This document shows, piece by piece, positions 34,501 to 45,424 of a stretch of DNA of 64,000 bases. Both the position numbers and the translations under genes were made by a program. A model generated the notes under the pieces. The model had not been told where the DNA came from. It saw only the letters and a list, made by a program, of their open reading frames with translations, and searched no databases. The DNA comes from Cryptomeria japonica (taxonomy: Eukaryota; Streptophyta; Pinopsida; Cupressales; Cupressaceae): the NCBI RefSeq assembly GCF_030272615.1, contig NC_081414.1, positions 814,594,569-814,658,568 on the forward strand, given 5' to 3'. How positions within the stretch are numbered: position 1 is the stretch's first letter; each line of letters opens with the position of its first letter.

Positions 34501-36495
34501 GTTTTGTTTCATTGTTTTGTGTTTGGATAAGTGTCATGAAGGTCATCCATACACATGGTTTCATGTAATGTGTTCCTATTCTTCATAATGTAAGCCAAGT
34601 CACCTTTTGAGCCTAAGTGGCAAGATGGCTCCAAGGGGATCCTTGGCATGTTTTGTCATTATTTTCATGATGTATGACCATCTTAGGTTTGTTTAGGTAT
34701 GACATAATGTGTTTGTAAGGCTGGTTTGGTCGGTTGATGGGTCAATTGCCTAATTGTCAAGTTGAGTGACAACTTTTGTTGACAAAAGTTATTAATTTGT
34801 AAATAATCCTACTCCAACGGCTAATTAATTAAAAAATTAGTTGGATTTGGTTGAGAAGGTTCTTGAGACCTTTGTTAAGGCCTTGGAGGTCTAGGAGAAA
34901 GTTTGGATGGTGAATGTCTGAAAAGCAAGTGATTAAACTTCAATAAAAACTCAGATTTTCTCATAAAACTCACTGCAATAGTACTTTGTAAGGATTCCAT
35001 GGGTAGACTAAACTCTTGATTTATGTAGACAAGTGTTCTAGTGTTCTTTTGGTTTTGATTTTTAAGGCCTTGGAGGTCTAGGAGAAAGGTTGGATGGTGA
35101 ATGTCTGAAAAGCAAGTGATTAAACTTCAATAAAAACTCAGATTTTCTCATAAAACTCACTGCAATAGTACTTTGTAAGGATTCCATGGGTAGACTAAAC
35201 TCTTGATTTATGTAGACAAGTGTTCTAGTGTTCTTTTGGTTTTGATTTGACAAGAAAATATTGAGAAATAAGGAAGATATCTACAATTTAGTGCAGGGTG
35301 GTCTGAAAAGCTTCAAAAAGTAGGGTTTTCAAGAAAATGCTCTCATAACCCCACATTCCTCGATTCAAATTGGCTCAAACTCAGGGGAATACTAGGGGAG
35401 ACAATTTATTTTAATATTTTTATGGTTTTTGAGTTGGCCGTTGAAGTGGTGAATTTTGAAAGCAAACCCTAGGCCAGGCATCTTCATGTGACTAGCCGGT
35501 TAGGATTGGAAATAATTGTGTAGAGATAAAACTAAGAGTGTTGGACCCTAGGGAACGATGGATTTGGTTTTTTGAGATGTGGCAGACCTATTCCAATCAT
35601 TTTCATGATTGTATCAAATCATTGGTGCATAGTTCCTTTGTAAAAGTAGCCTAAAACTCTCATTAGGCCTACTGTAGCAGCAATAGTTTTGACCAGTTCC
35701 ATGCAAGATCCAGACCTAGGACTTGGAAGTGTTTAGTATCTTCAAAAAGGGTGTTCAAAAATGTAAGGATTCTAGGGTGTCATTTGGGAGTTTACAAATT
35801 TGCCCCCTCAAAAGTCCCAAGGCAAGGCTACAAGGATTAGGTGCCTTGTGATGACAAAACCACTTGAATGTTAGTTGGTAAACAGATTTGTCCTTCGTAA
35901 TTTATTTAGTTTGGATACCCTTTAGAACAAGAAATGAAAGACAAATTTCACCAGACAGTTGGAAAATCATTATATTGATTAACCTCTGAATTAAGGTACA
36001 ACTCTCTCTAGCAAATATTCAATCAGCTTCAAATTACATACAACCAATATTATACTTTTCACTAGAAAGCATAGAAAAGGTTATTGCATTCACAAGTCAA
36101 TACCAAATGAACGCAAGCATTGATTTATATATAACTTTTTTGTATGAAGCTGACAAACTTCACATGCACACTAAAACAAAATGAAAAGCTTATAAGGTGA
36201 ATCCTGCCGGTAATCTTTTGCATACATGAAAGATTTAACAAATCTTTACTTGAAATAGATCCACACAGAAATCAAATTTCAGGCGTCAAACACACAAATT
36301 TGAAGTCAAAAGATAACTGTTATATGATTTTCATTCATAGATGATTATCAACTTTCCATACACAGAGTCTTTCAGCCAAAATTCCAGAAGTCCTTTTCAA
36401 AAAACTGAGTGAACCCTTTTAAAGTCATTTTAAAACATATAAATAGGTCGCCAGACCAATAGTTGTTAACCATAAGTAAGATTAACTCATAAGAG
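34501..36495. other. Intergenic DNA containing a 187-bp tandem duplication
   Basis: Apart from the tandem duplication listed separately nothing coding is supported. The last part (about 36000-36495) would be the 3' flank of the minus-strand coding sequence to the right. Confidence 0.5.
34875..35248 (+). repeat. 187-bp tandem duplication, nearly identical
   Basis: Unit one 34875-35061 and unit two 35062-35248 differ at one base by eye (AGAAAGTTTGG against AGAAAGGTTGG). This is a very recent duplication or an assembly artefact. Confidence 0.93.
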
Positions 36496-36930
36496 TTAAT
36501 AGGAAACTACCCTAACTATAGAACCAAAATTAAAAACGACTAAACTCGCTGGCAAACAACTCCTAGCTGTGCTACTCATGTTGTTGATTCGGTCTCGATT
36601 GGATTGCTCGGATTGGTGTTTTGGACAGACACCATCACCACCTTCGCCGCACTCCACTCTCGATGCACCTTCAAAATTTCCTAAATTACAGTTACATGCG
36701 GCAGGTTGATATGTATTACTGTTTGCTTCCAAAGCTCTTTCTTTCTCTTCACCATCTGCACTTTGTCCTTGTGTGAGTCGAGGTGATCCAGACAAACCGT
36801 GAGCATTGATTCCACTTTAAAAATCCTCGTAAAATCCTCCACAGCCAAGGATTTCTCCACTTTGATTTGTTTAATGTGGCTGCTAAACTGATTAATCATT
36901 TCTGCAGTATCTTCCAGAGTTTGGCTATCT

Positions 36931-36938
36931 TTTTTAAG
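36931..36938. repeat. Left 8-bp target duplication of the hAT element
   Basis: TTTTTAAG here is identical to 40362-40369 beyond the other end. Eight base pairs is the hallmark length for the hAT superfamily. Confidence 0.92.
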
Positions 36939-36948
36939 CTAAGTTGCC

Positions 36949-37030
36949 GGTTCGGGTTCGGGTTCCGGTTCGGGTTCGAAGAACCCGGTACGGCAAAATT
37001 TTGAAAAGGGGTTTGGGTTCGTTTGGGTTC
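36949..37030. repeat. Left subterminal GGGTTCG repeat array of hAT
   Basis: GGTTCGGGTTCGGGTTCC-type units occur about seven times, both as GGGTTCG and once inverted (GAACCC). Confidence 0.85.
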
Positions 37031-37266
37031 GTTAGTACAAAAACATGTAAATTTATATATATATATATATCAAAGCCTATAAGCATGAATTAAAATATGC
37101 ATGTCACATAGCATCATATGAACAACAAAACAAACATAAACTTGTAATCATAGCATCATGATCATACCATAATTGATAATAGCATCATATACATCAAGTT
37201 TAATATCAAAATGACAAAATATTCAAGTATCATTGTTTCAACTTTCAAAAATATAAACTTAAAAGT

Positions 37267-39749
37267 TTAATCATCAAATGGATCATCTAATTCTTCATCC
37301 TCCTCCTCCTCCTCCTCCTCATCCTCATTGACATTGACATTACATGAGCCAATGCCACTTGCACTTGCACTATAAGTTGGCTCAATTTCCGAGTCATCAA
37401 GTGTCAACGCAAGAAGCTGAGAACCAGGAGCATCCAAATCAGTATGCTCTGGCTCTATATCCCACATCTTTGTTTCCCCTTGTGTGTAGTCATGTTGTTT
37501 GTGTGAAAGAAGACGTAGGTTGGAATGCACATATACTAAATTCTCCGCTCTTTTTGATAGCAGCCTATTGCGCTTTACTGAGTGGATGAAAGAGTATGTG
37601 CTCCAATTTCTTTCTGAAGCAGATGAACTAGCAACCTATGAAGACAAAGTAAACAATTAAAGTTATACATTAATAAAAATAAAATTACTAGCAACCTATG
37701 AAGACAAAGTAAACTATAAATAAACTAAAACTTGTAAATTAAAAATTTTAATTAATTAAACTTTCTTGTGATAAAACTTTTATAGCGAGGGGTTGTAGGT
37801 GTTGGAAGCATGTGCCATGGAAGTACCACCAGCTATGAGCATCTTTCTTGGATCTATGACGAAGTGCATCAACACTTAGACCATTCCCATTTGTGAATTC
37901 TATGAACTCATTTGTAACAACATCTCGCAAATCATCATCGGGATATAGTCTAAGAAATGCTGCCTTATACCCATCAGATACTTCTAGATCTCTCCATGGT
38001 GGAATCCTTCCTGGTTTATCAAGAAACTGATTGCTATAGTACTTAGGTGTCAAGGCATAGGCAAGAAGGTGCAAAGGAGTGGTCATCTTATTCCACCTCT
38101 CTACAATAATTAATTCCAGTTCTTTGAAGAATTTCTCCTGAGGATCATTCTCTTTTTCATTTATAGTGAACTTTATTTTTTCAAGCATTGAATCAATGCC
38201 ATCATAAATCTCACCTATGCAAGGCCTATCCATGTCTGTATAGCGAATCATGCTCATGATGGGCTCAGTGATACTTAGGAGATATGTAACAAGATCCCAC
38301 CATTTCTCATCCAATATTCTATCCCTAATTTTTCCTGCCCTCTCAGTGCTACTTTGCTTCCATACAGTCCAATTGGTGCTGATCACCATATTGCATAGTG
38401 CCACTCTAACTTTCACAAGTCGTCTTAAGACGATTGTGTTTGATGCAAAACGGGTCTCAGCAACCTATAACACAAATTAATGCCAAATTATTAAAAAATA
38501 AAGCCAAACTTTAAAGAAGAATACACAATATAGCTTACACAATGATATTATTAACATTGAAAATTCAAAAAAATCAGAAAATGTAAAATTAAATTACTAT
38601 TTCACTTACCTTCAATAGCTCCAAATTCGAATAGGTTCTAAAAATCCCTTGAGACATGTGGTGGTTTGTGATGAACATCTGGATGTCCTCAGCCTCTGCA
38701 TACACATCTCTGATCCATTTTATTTTTTGCCCAATCCTTTGTAGCATAAGATTGAGCGAATGTACCGCACAAGGTGTCCAAAAGATGTGATCATAGCGTT
38801 GCTCAACCAACAAACCAGCAGCTCTACAATTTTTTGCATTGTCCGTTATGACTTGGACAACATTGCGGGGTCCCACAGACTCAATGGCAGAGATGAGAAT
38901 TTCTGCAATAAATTCGCCATCTTTTATTTGGCCCTCACAATCCACAGCTCTCAAAAACATTGCCCCTTTAGGGGACACCGCTATGACATTGATCAAGGGA
39001 CGGTTTTTAGCATCTTTCCACCCATCTGAAACAATTGTTACACCTGTCTCAACCCACGAATCCCTTATGGGTTTCAATGCATCTTCAACCCTCTTCACCT
39101 CTTTCTCCAATAATGTTCCACGTACCTTCTCATAACCGGGGCCCTTATACCCTCTTGGTGCCTCATTAACACTTTTTATCATTTGCTTCCAATATGGGGA
39201 GCGAACAACATTGAATGACAAACCATTTGCATAAATGCACCTTACTATATCTTGATCAGCATTGTCTCTACTCTCATTTTGGAATGCGGTTTCTAAAGGC
39301 CCTTTTGTTCTTTTACGTGTCAAGGGTGGTTCACTTTGAGGTTCATTTGTGGCAAAGAAGGGGTGGTCTTCTACTACAATACTGGGATTAGAAGGGCCTT
39401 GCATTCCCCTTGTTTTCTTTGATGCGGTTTGGTTCAATCTACGGGCTTCCCTCTCTTCTGCTGCCTCATGCTCCCTAATATATTTCATCACTATCTCATC
39501 TGGTATAGGTTTACCATTTTTGCCAGGGCATTTTTTGATGCCTCTTCCTTTTATTCCACACAAATGGCCTACCACTCGATAATATGAACTATTACGTTCA
39601 ATATCACATCCATGGCATTTCCAACGGAATCCCCCACCTCCCGGAAGTTGTTTTATAATGTCCACATATTTCCATAAGGGAGAATTTGGATCATTTCTTT
39701 GTTTTGCAATTACTTGTTCATTGCCAATGGAGGAAGATGTAGATGCCAT
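37267..39749 (-). CDS. hAT transposase gene, three coding exons
   Basis: The exons are 39749-38610, 38464-37766 and 37635-37267, about 735 codons in total. The start MASTSSS follows a CCATAG acceptor, so a 5' untranslated intron is likely (donor GTAGGT at 39880). Domains in order: a BED zinc finger with C45, C48, H62 and C74; a Pro/Ser linker; the DUF659/transposase core with IVSDGW (first Asp) and VITDNAKNC (second Asp); and the C-terminal dimerisation region with SASERNWS (Glu) in exon 3. Exon 3 ends in a run of Glu and Asp. Intron 1 (38465-38609, 145 bp) has GTAAGT and TTATAG. Intron 2 (37636-37765) has a good acceptor (TTCATAG), but its donor reads GAAAGT. Without splicing, the frame stops after SQESLIN and loses the catalytic Glu. 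It acts in the nucleus as a cut-and-paste transposase. Confidence 0.88.
37627..37714 (-). repeat. 28-bp direct duplication at intron 2 acceptor of the hAT gene
   Basis: ACTAGCAACCTATGAAGACA and the following bases occur at 37627-37654 and again at 37687-37714. The copy includes the exon 3 acceptor, so the intron holds a duplicate acceptor 60 bp upstream. Only the copy nearest exon 3 leads into a conserved frame. Confidence 0.85.
37760..37765 (-). other. Broken splice donor of hAT intron 2
   Basis: On the minus strand the bases after the conserved codons VLSQ are GAAAGT (37765 down to 37760). The plant consensus is GTAAGT, so a single T-to-A change at 37764 accounts for the loss. Confidence 0.7.
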
Positions 39750-40173
39750 TCTAGTTCCTATGGCAAGAAATAAAATAAACATATTCAAAAACAAAAACTA
39801 AATAATGAAAAAAAATTCAAGTTTCATGTTTGACAATTTGTGAAACAAAAATAGTTGGAAAAAAATGTTTAAAAACCTACCTCTTGCTGCCAATGGAAGC
39901 TTGAAAATGTATGGAAATGATGCTGCAACACTTGTTGAAGCTTCTAAAATCAGTCTTCAACTCCTCCTCTTTGATCTTGGAAGCCAAATTTTGTTCAACC
40001 TCTCTTCAACCTGCTCTCATAAAAAATTTGTTTGCAACACAAATGAGGTGAAATGTGTCAATAAGATGTTTTAGAAGTGTTTTTTAGGTTATAATTTTCG
40101 CTTTTTTAAAGGCGGAATTGAAAAAAAAATAAAATTTGGTTTGTTTTTTAACTTATTGGGCCGCCCAGCCACG

Positions 40174-40355
40174 CGGGTTCGACTGGGTCCGCCCGGGTTC
40201 GACTGGGTTCGACCCCGGGTTCGACTGGGTTCGACCCGGGTCGAACCCACCCTGGGTTTTACGAACCCTGGTCGAACCCGGGTCGAACCGGACCCGTACC
40301 ACGGACCCGGTCGAACCCGGACCCGTACCAGGGCTTCCCAGGGGCGAACCCTGCA
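40174..40355. repeat. Right subterminal GGGTTCGAC array, palindromic
   Basis: The left half repeats GGGTTCGAC(T/C) about five times and the right half repeats its complement GTCGAACCC. At the centre 40227-40248 is a perfect 22-bp palindrome. The whole array could form a strong hairpin and is far richer in G and C than its surroundings. Confidence 0.9.
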
Positions 40356-40361
40356 ACTTAG

Positions 40362-40369
40362 TTTTTAAG
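40362..40369. repeat. Right 8-bp target duplication of the hAT element
   Basis: TTTTTAAG, identical to 36931-36938. On the minus strand it encodes part of the host frame (LLK). Confidence 0.92.
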
Positions 40370-43179
40370 CAATTGGACATCCACGCAACGTAAATCCTTC
40401 TGCATGGTCGTTCTCAAGGTTGTTAATTCACCATGCAGACTGGCTGATTCACTATGGCCCTGTTCAATGATCTGGTTGCACCACTCAATGCTTTCTTTGC
40501 AAATAAACATTACGCCTTCATTTAACCCTGGCACTTGCCTTTCGGCAAGAAAATTCATCAGGCCATAGCGCTGAATATCGCGTATTTGCTTTGAAATCAC
40601 TGCCCATTTATTTTTCTCTTTCTTCCATGAGATTAAGTCGGCATCCAATTCTTTGGTGACTTCATTAGTATCCTTGAAAATTTGAACCAAATCTGAAATG
40701 TAATTGGTCCCTTGATGCACAATTGAGGTGAGCCATTCAGAGAAAATCTCCGCAATCATTTTGTTTCGTTGAACCTCATCAAAGAATTTCTGATTACCTG
40801 GTGACTTTGAACTAAATGGCACTGAACTTTGAGACAGTGGTAATGGGCTATTCTGTAGAGCATGAATATACTGAGCCATTTGCATTAAATTATGCTTCAA
40901 TTCAGCCTTGTCTTTTTCGTCCTTCCAAGTACGAGAGATAATCCGTTTGTTTGAAGTCTCCAAGTGCTTCACATCTACGGCTCTGGTTCCAACCCCCAAA
41001 TCAACTAGTTCAATGGCATAGTTTGCTTTTGAGGCAGTAACAACATCTTTATCAGGTGCGGGTTTGGCAATGTCAGTAGTTCAATGCTTTGTACTTTCGT
41101 CAAAATCAATCATAGCCTCCATTTTTAGCCTTTTGGGCTTTGTGGATTTTCCCAGACATTTACTCACTGTATCCTCCATTGATACTGAAATAGGAACCAC
41201 GTTTCTTTTCCTGGTTATCGAGTCACTTAACCACTTAGGTGCCAGAGTCAGTTCCTTAGATGACATGTGAGGAGATCCTTCTGAAGGTGGTAATGTGACA
41301 CTTTCTGCATGAGGTCGGATATCTAGCATCCCCGAGTCCTGGAAAGTGGCATCTGTGCCAGTTGGAACCTTGTCTGTATCAGAAACAGGAGAGGTCATAT
41401 CGCATAGTACTTCCTCTGCGTCCAAATCAAGAATGAGATGGGAAGCCTGGAGCTGAAAACTCTTCTTGGACTTAGACCTGGTAACCCGACCACCAATAGA
41501 AAGTTCAGCCTCGGTGTCAAGTTTCTCTTCTTTAATCTTTGCTTTCTCTTTTCCTGCAACAGAAACAAGGGTGTTAGTTAAAATAGAAGTTTTGCTTGCG
41601 ATCTTCCTCTTCCCACTTTTGTTTCTTGCATTGGTTGCCCTCGTCGAATGAAACTGACAACTCCTAAGCCAATTTTTTGTCTTGTGAATTACGCTGAAAG
41701 TGCATGTCTGAATGCTATCTTCCATCTTTTTACTCCAATCCACCTCTTGGAGAGGTTCATTATGTACCTGCCCCATAAACTTTGCATCTTATACATCCTC
41801 ATTATCAGTGGAGACACCTGAAGTATCCATTGGCAATTTCATGTCATGAATTCGTTTCAAGGTTAACCTGGACCAACTCCTTTTCCTTATTTCGAATTCA
41901 TCCTGGCAATCCTCCCAATAATCCTCCAACTGGGATACATGTTGGTCAAGCATCACCTTCTTCACAAATTGAGCGATAAACCCTTTATTATCAAAGTTAT
42001 CCCTTTTCACAAAAGTTATCCCTTAAATTCTAGCTCAAGATTCAGCGCATCAAAGACAGACCTGCAACTGTAATGGCCTAAATCAATAGGAAAAATTCCA
42101 CTTGTGTCGAAATCCTCGCCAAAATCCTTTACAACATAGGCTAGCTGCGTGGAAACTTCAATCAAAATACAGGAGTTTGAAATATATCTGGGTAGCCTAA
42201 AGGGTTTGCCTTTAAAACCTCCAACCCTTAGGTAAGTGAAGTGACTAAACTGTGTAAAGAAACTGCCATAGAGGTTAACTAGTTCAACGGCCTCTACAGA
42301 CAACCTTCTATGCAAGTTACCTTGTAATTCAAAGGTCAACCTCCCAGCAAAAATATCATTCCAACGGAGATAATCATCAACATGTCCTTTTGAAGTCAAA
42401 TTGGGGTGATACTCATAAATTTGCATGCCTTGAACCCATTTTGCATGAGACAATCCAGACCATTCCCTTACACAAGCAAGCATATATAACAGGTATGAAG
42501 ACATATAGAAGTTGGACACCCCAAGGTAATTACTCAAACCCTCGTGCAACCTTTCCGCGATAACAGTTCCCTAGTCGATGAACCAATTTTTGTCTAGAGT
42601 GACCTGGATGAAGAAATACATCCACTCCTCCCAATAAAAAGAGTGTGAGTTACCTTTTACTCTGTTCAACAATATTACCAAATCTCGGATTGCAGGACTT
42701 AAATGCTCATGGGTTAGGGGTCTCGATAGCCTTGAGCCTCCTTTTTGGAACTTCAAAAGCCAATTTCATGCAATGATTGTTCTGTACTACTGTCTTTTCT
42801 CAGAGAAAATTCCATAAGATTTTCCAATTGTCCAATCTTCATAGGGTTCCCGATGTGGGATACCCATGGCGGCCATTACTGTTTGTCTATCAATGGATAA
42901 CAAAACTTCACCATTGTTTTTCCTTATGCATCTATTACCTTTGTCATAGTGATTCATACATTCTAAAACCAATTCAGGACAAGGAGCAGCTATGGGAATT
43001 GCGGTTGCTTCCAATAATCCGCTCTGTGCAATATCTCTCATCATAGGATCAGTGGCAGGGTTCCGTACTCTTTCTAGGAAATCATCTAAATCCATTTGGA
43101 CTAATGCTGTATCACTTAGTTCTGGTAAATAACTTACAAGGGAAGATGAGTTCACTAATTTGGGCAAAGTAGGCCTCAT

Positions 43180-44090
43180 GTTTTGCCTGTGATCTTCTCC
43201 AATTAACCTAGACAAAGGACAACAGGGGAACGGAAACAAACAGCTAACAAAATAACCAGAGCTTTCCTAAAACAAACTGCAACAATTTAGAAAGTTGTCG
43301 AACATACCTTCCTCTGTCATCTGTAAACCGCTATCGCAGTCTATTTCTCCCGATCCAAAAACTTCTTCTTAAAACTTATCCAAACAAAATGATAATCCCG
43401 ACAGGACCACTACTCAATTTAAAGCCGAGAAAATCTTACCCATGATTGCCCTGAACTGTCCCCATTATTCTTCGTTCGTGTGACCTTATTATGAAATGAT
43501 TGCGCTCAAGCATACTTTAAATGCTAAGTCACTTCATATCTGACATTACGGATCCTCACTCCATACTTGCTATAATGTCAGATTTCAAATCATTAAAGAA
43601 AGGATATTCCTTTCCTCTGCTGCCGTTTGTCATATCTCAAAATCCGTGCCGCCACCTCATGCCCAGTCACATGATCTCGAAGAAGCCTAGACATTGAACC
43701 TCTAAACTTTACGAAATGATCGCGACACAAATCATACACATGACAAATCTTGAACTTTGAACCTTGAACCGAAAAGGTTCAAGTTCAAGGTTCAACGAAT
43801 GTAAAATGCTGATAAGGACTCGTGAAGACTTAAAACCGCGTGAGAAGAAAAACTTTTAAAACAACGACAGTTGAACTTTGAACCTTGAACCCTTCAAGGT
43901 TCAAGTTCAACGCAATGAAACCTAAGCAACATAATAATGACTGGATTACATGAGGAATTTTAAACAAATGACTTGACCAACAGATCCAAGGGGGCGTTAC
44001 TCAAGCAAGGAATCATATAGAATGGGGATTTTTATATGTGCTGCCAACAAATGTATTGTGGGATCAAAGGGAAAGTTGTTTGCATTATGA
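43180..44090. promoter_or_regulatory. Upstream region of the disrupted coding sequence, with two hairpin palindromes
   Basis: Two related imperfect palindromes lie at 43750-43795 and 43871-43910, built from TTGAACTTTGAACCTTGAA and its complement. They lie about 600 bp upstream of the presumed start at 43179. A regulatory role is possible but not shown. No other gene is seen. Confidence 0.5.
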
Positions 44091-45424
44091 TTGGTGTTCT
44101 AAAGGTAGAACAAGATGGTCTATAGGGTCCACACTATCTTTGCAATGGTAGATGTGTAATACCCAAGTTGGTCATAGGTGGTCCAACGTAGGGGTTGGTA
44201 TCAAGGTAAGACTTGATGTGGGAAGTTATAACTCCATGAGTTTTTTTTTGCATCAGAGGGTCCCATTGAAGCAAGGGAAGGTATTGGTGTCTCCATTTAT
44301 GTTGTTGACAAGGGTGTCAAGGGTTTTCAAGGTTGAGTCATTGGTTTCGAGAGTCTAATTGGTTGTGTGAGTGTGTGAGTAACCTTGTTCTTTGGGGCTC
44401 TGCATCATTTACTTACCCTTCTTGGGATCTCTGAGTCTAAGGATGAGGCTCATGGTTCGTTTGTTCGTTTGTTAGAATTGAACTTATTGAGACTAACCCC
44501 TTGCCTTCGTTAGATAGTACTCCTATTGCTAAATCCAAAGGAACGAAGCTCTGTGTCAAGTAGGAACCAGAAACCCTAGAAGTCACTCTGCTCAAACTAA
44601 ACCTTGATAAAAGAAAATGTGAAACCTCTAAAAATAGCCCTGTGAAAGCCAGAAAGCTTGTTAAAGAATCTTCCAAAAAGAGCATTACCATAGACATCGA
44701 ATTGGAGGACTTTGATAAGGAAGAGGAGGATCCAAATGTGAAGGAAAAGAAAGAGAGCAACTCTAAGGAGAGAAGATCGGCTCGTCCTCGTGGCCATAGA
44801 TAGAAAGGTTAAGATTTAATCCGAAGTGACTGCATATGAGATGGTTGAGGAGTTTTCCCTAGATGATGATGATGCTTCCTATAGTGCGGAGACGGAAAAT
44901 GAGGAGTTCCATGTGGAATACGAAGAACAAGAGGAGGATTTGGAAGAGAATGATCCTTTGGAGGAACCTGGTTCCCTACTGCATAGCTCTTTGGATGATG
45001 TGGAAATGGTGCCTTCTTCTCAGGAATCATCTTTGGGTGTGGAGAATGACAACACAGAAAGCTGCAGCTTCCGATGTTGAATTTGCAAGTTAAAGTTATA
45101 AACCTTGAAGCCAAGGTTGAAGAGTACTGACAAGGGTACCAAAAAATGGGTAACTCATTAAGCTCTATGTGTGCTAATACTGACGGTATTATGAGAAAAG
45201 TTGTCATAGGCTTTGTTTTTGGGCAAAGCAGAATGAAGAAGAAAGAAAGGAACCTGACGAAGCTAGGTAAAATGAACGAGGAGGAGAAGAAAGAGGAGAC
45301 TGATCCCCATGGAGATCAGGAATGCATAGGTACACAGCTTGCAGCGGAATTCGAACCTCATCAGCGAAGATTGAAACGCTTCATTTCTTTTCTTTTCTTT
45401 CATGTTGTCTTTAAGTTTAGTTAG
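44091..45424 (+). pseudogene. Decayed remnant of a charged low-complexity protein, plus strand
   Basis: Frames in series read protein-like text. They are VGSYNSMSFFLHQRVPLKQG (44210-44280), NPLPSLDSTPIAKSKGTKLC, LVKESSKKSITIDIELEDFD (44660-44720), an acidic open frame at 44826-45080 (SLDDDDASYSAETENEEFHV), and a last frame at 45146-45424 with MGNSLSSMCANTDGIMRK. Lysine-rich and Glu/Asp-rich blocks alternate, and stops and shifts separate them. The family is unknown. The 3' flank ends with AGGGTTTAGGGCCC and an A-rich run at about 45710, possibly the tail of a retrotransposed copy. Confidence 0.45.

Larger units (their letters stand above)
36939..40361 (-). mobile_element. hAT-superfamily DNA transposon, structurally complete
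   Basis: The 3,423-bp element has 9-bp perfect terminal inverted repeats (CTAAGTTGC / GCAACTTAG), extended imperfectly into GG-TTCG on both sides, and a perfect 8-bp target duplication. Subterminal regions (36949-37030 and 40174-40355) are packed with GGGTTCG motifs in both orientations, the usual kind of transposase-binding array in hAT elements. One minus-strand gene with three coding exons and a likely 5' untranslated intron fills the interior. All three catalytic residues are visible, and no internal stop is seen in the exons. It inserted into a coding sequence. The one clear defect is the donor of intron 2. Confidence 0.95.
36496..43179 (-). pseudogene. Disrupted minus-strand coding sequence of unknown family, split by hAT
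   Basis: A long frame runs leftward from a Met at 43179 (MRPTLPKLVNSSSLVSYLPE) and shows strong coding character. It has Trp-rich helices (FYWEEWMYFFIQ), a Lys/Arg-rich Ser/Thr middle (GGRVTRSKSKK) and a coiled, charged C-terminus (SWKKEKNKWAVISKQIRDIQ). In-frame stops lie at 42787-42789, 42766-42768, 42571-42573, 42016-42018, 41789-41791 and 41081-41083, with a frameshift at about 42010 beside a 19-bp duplication. The hAT transposon interrupts it at 36939-40361. The last segment continues at 36681-36930 and ends at 36681. I do not recognise the family; a plant-mobile-domain-like origin is only a guess. The extra upstream codons to 43239 may follow a splice acceptor (TTTGTCTAG). A second frame at 36496-36795 overlaps the C-terminus and is probably chance. 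Confidence 0.7.

Noticed and set aside
40136-40393. Arg/Gly/Pro-rich frames on both strands
   Set aside because: They read the GGGTTCGAC array of the hAT end, a period-9 repeat that is open in all frames.
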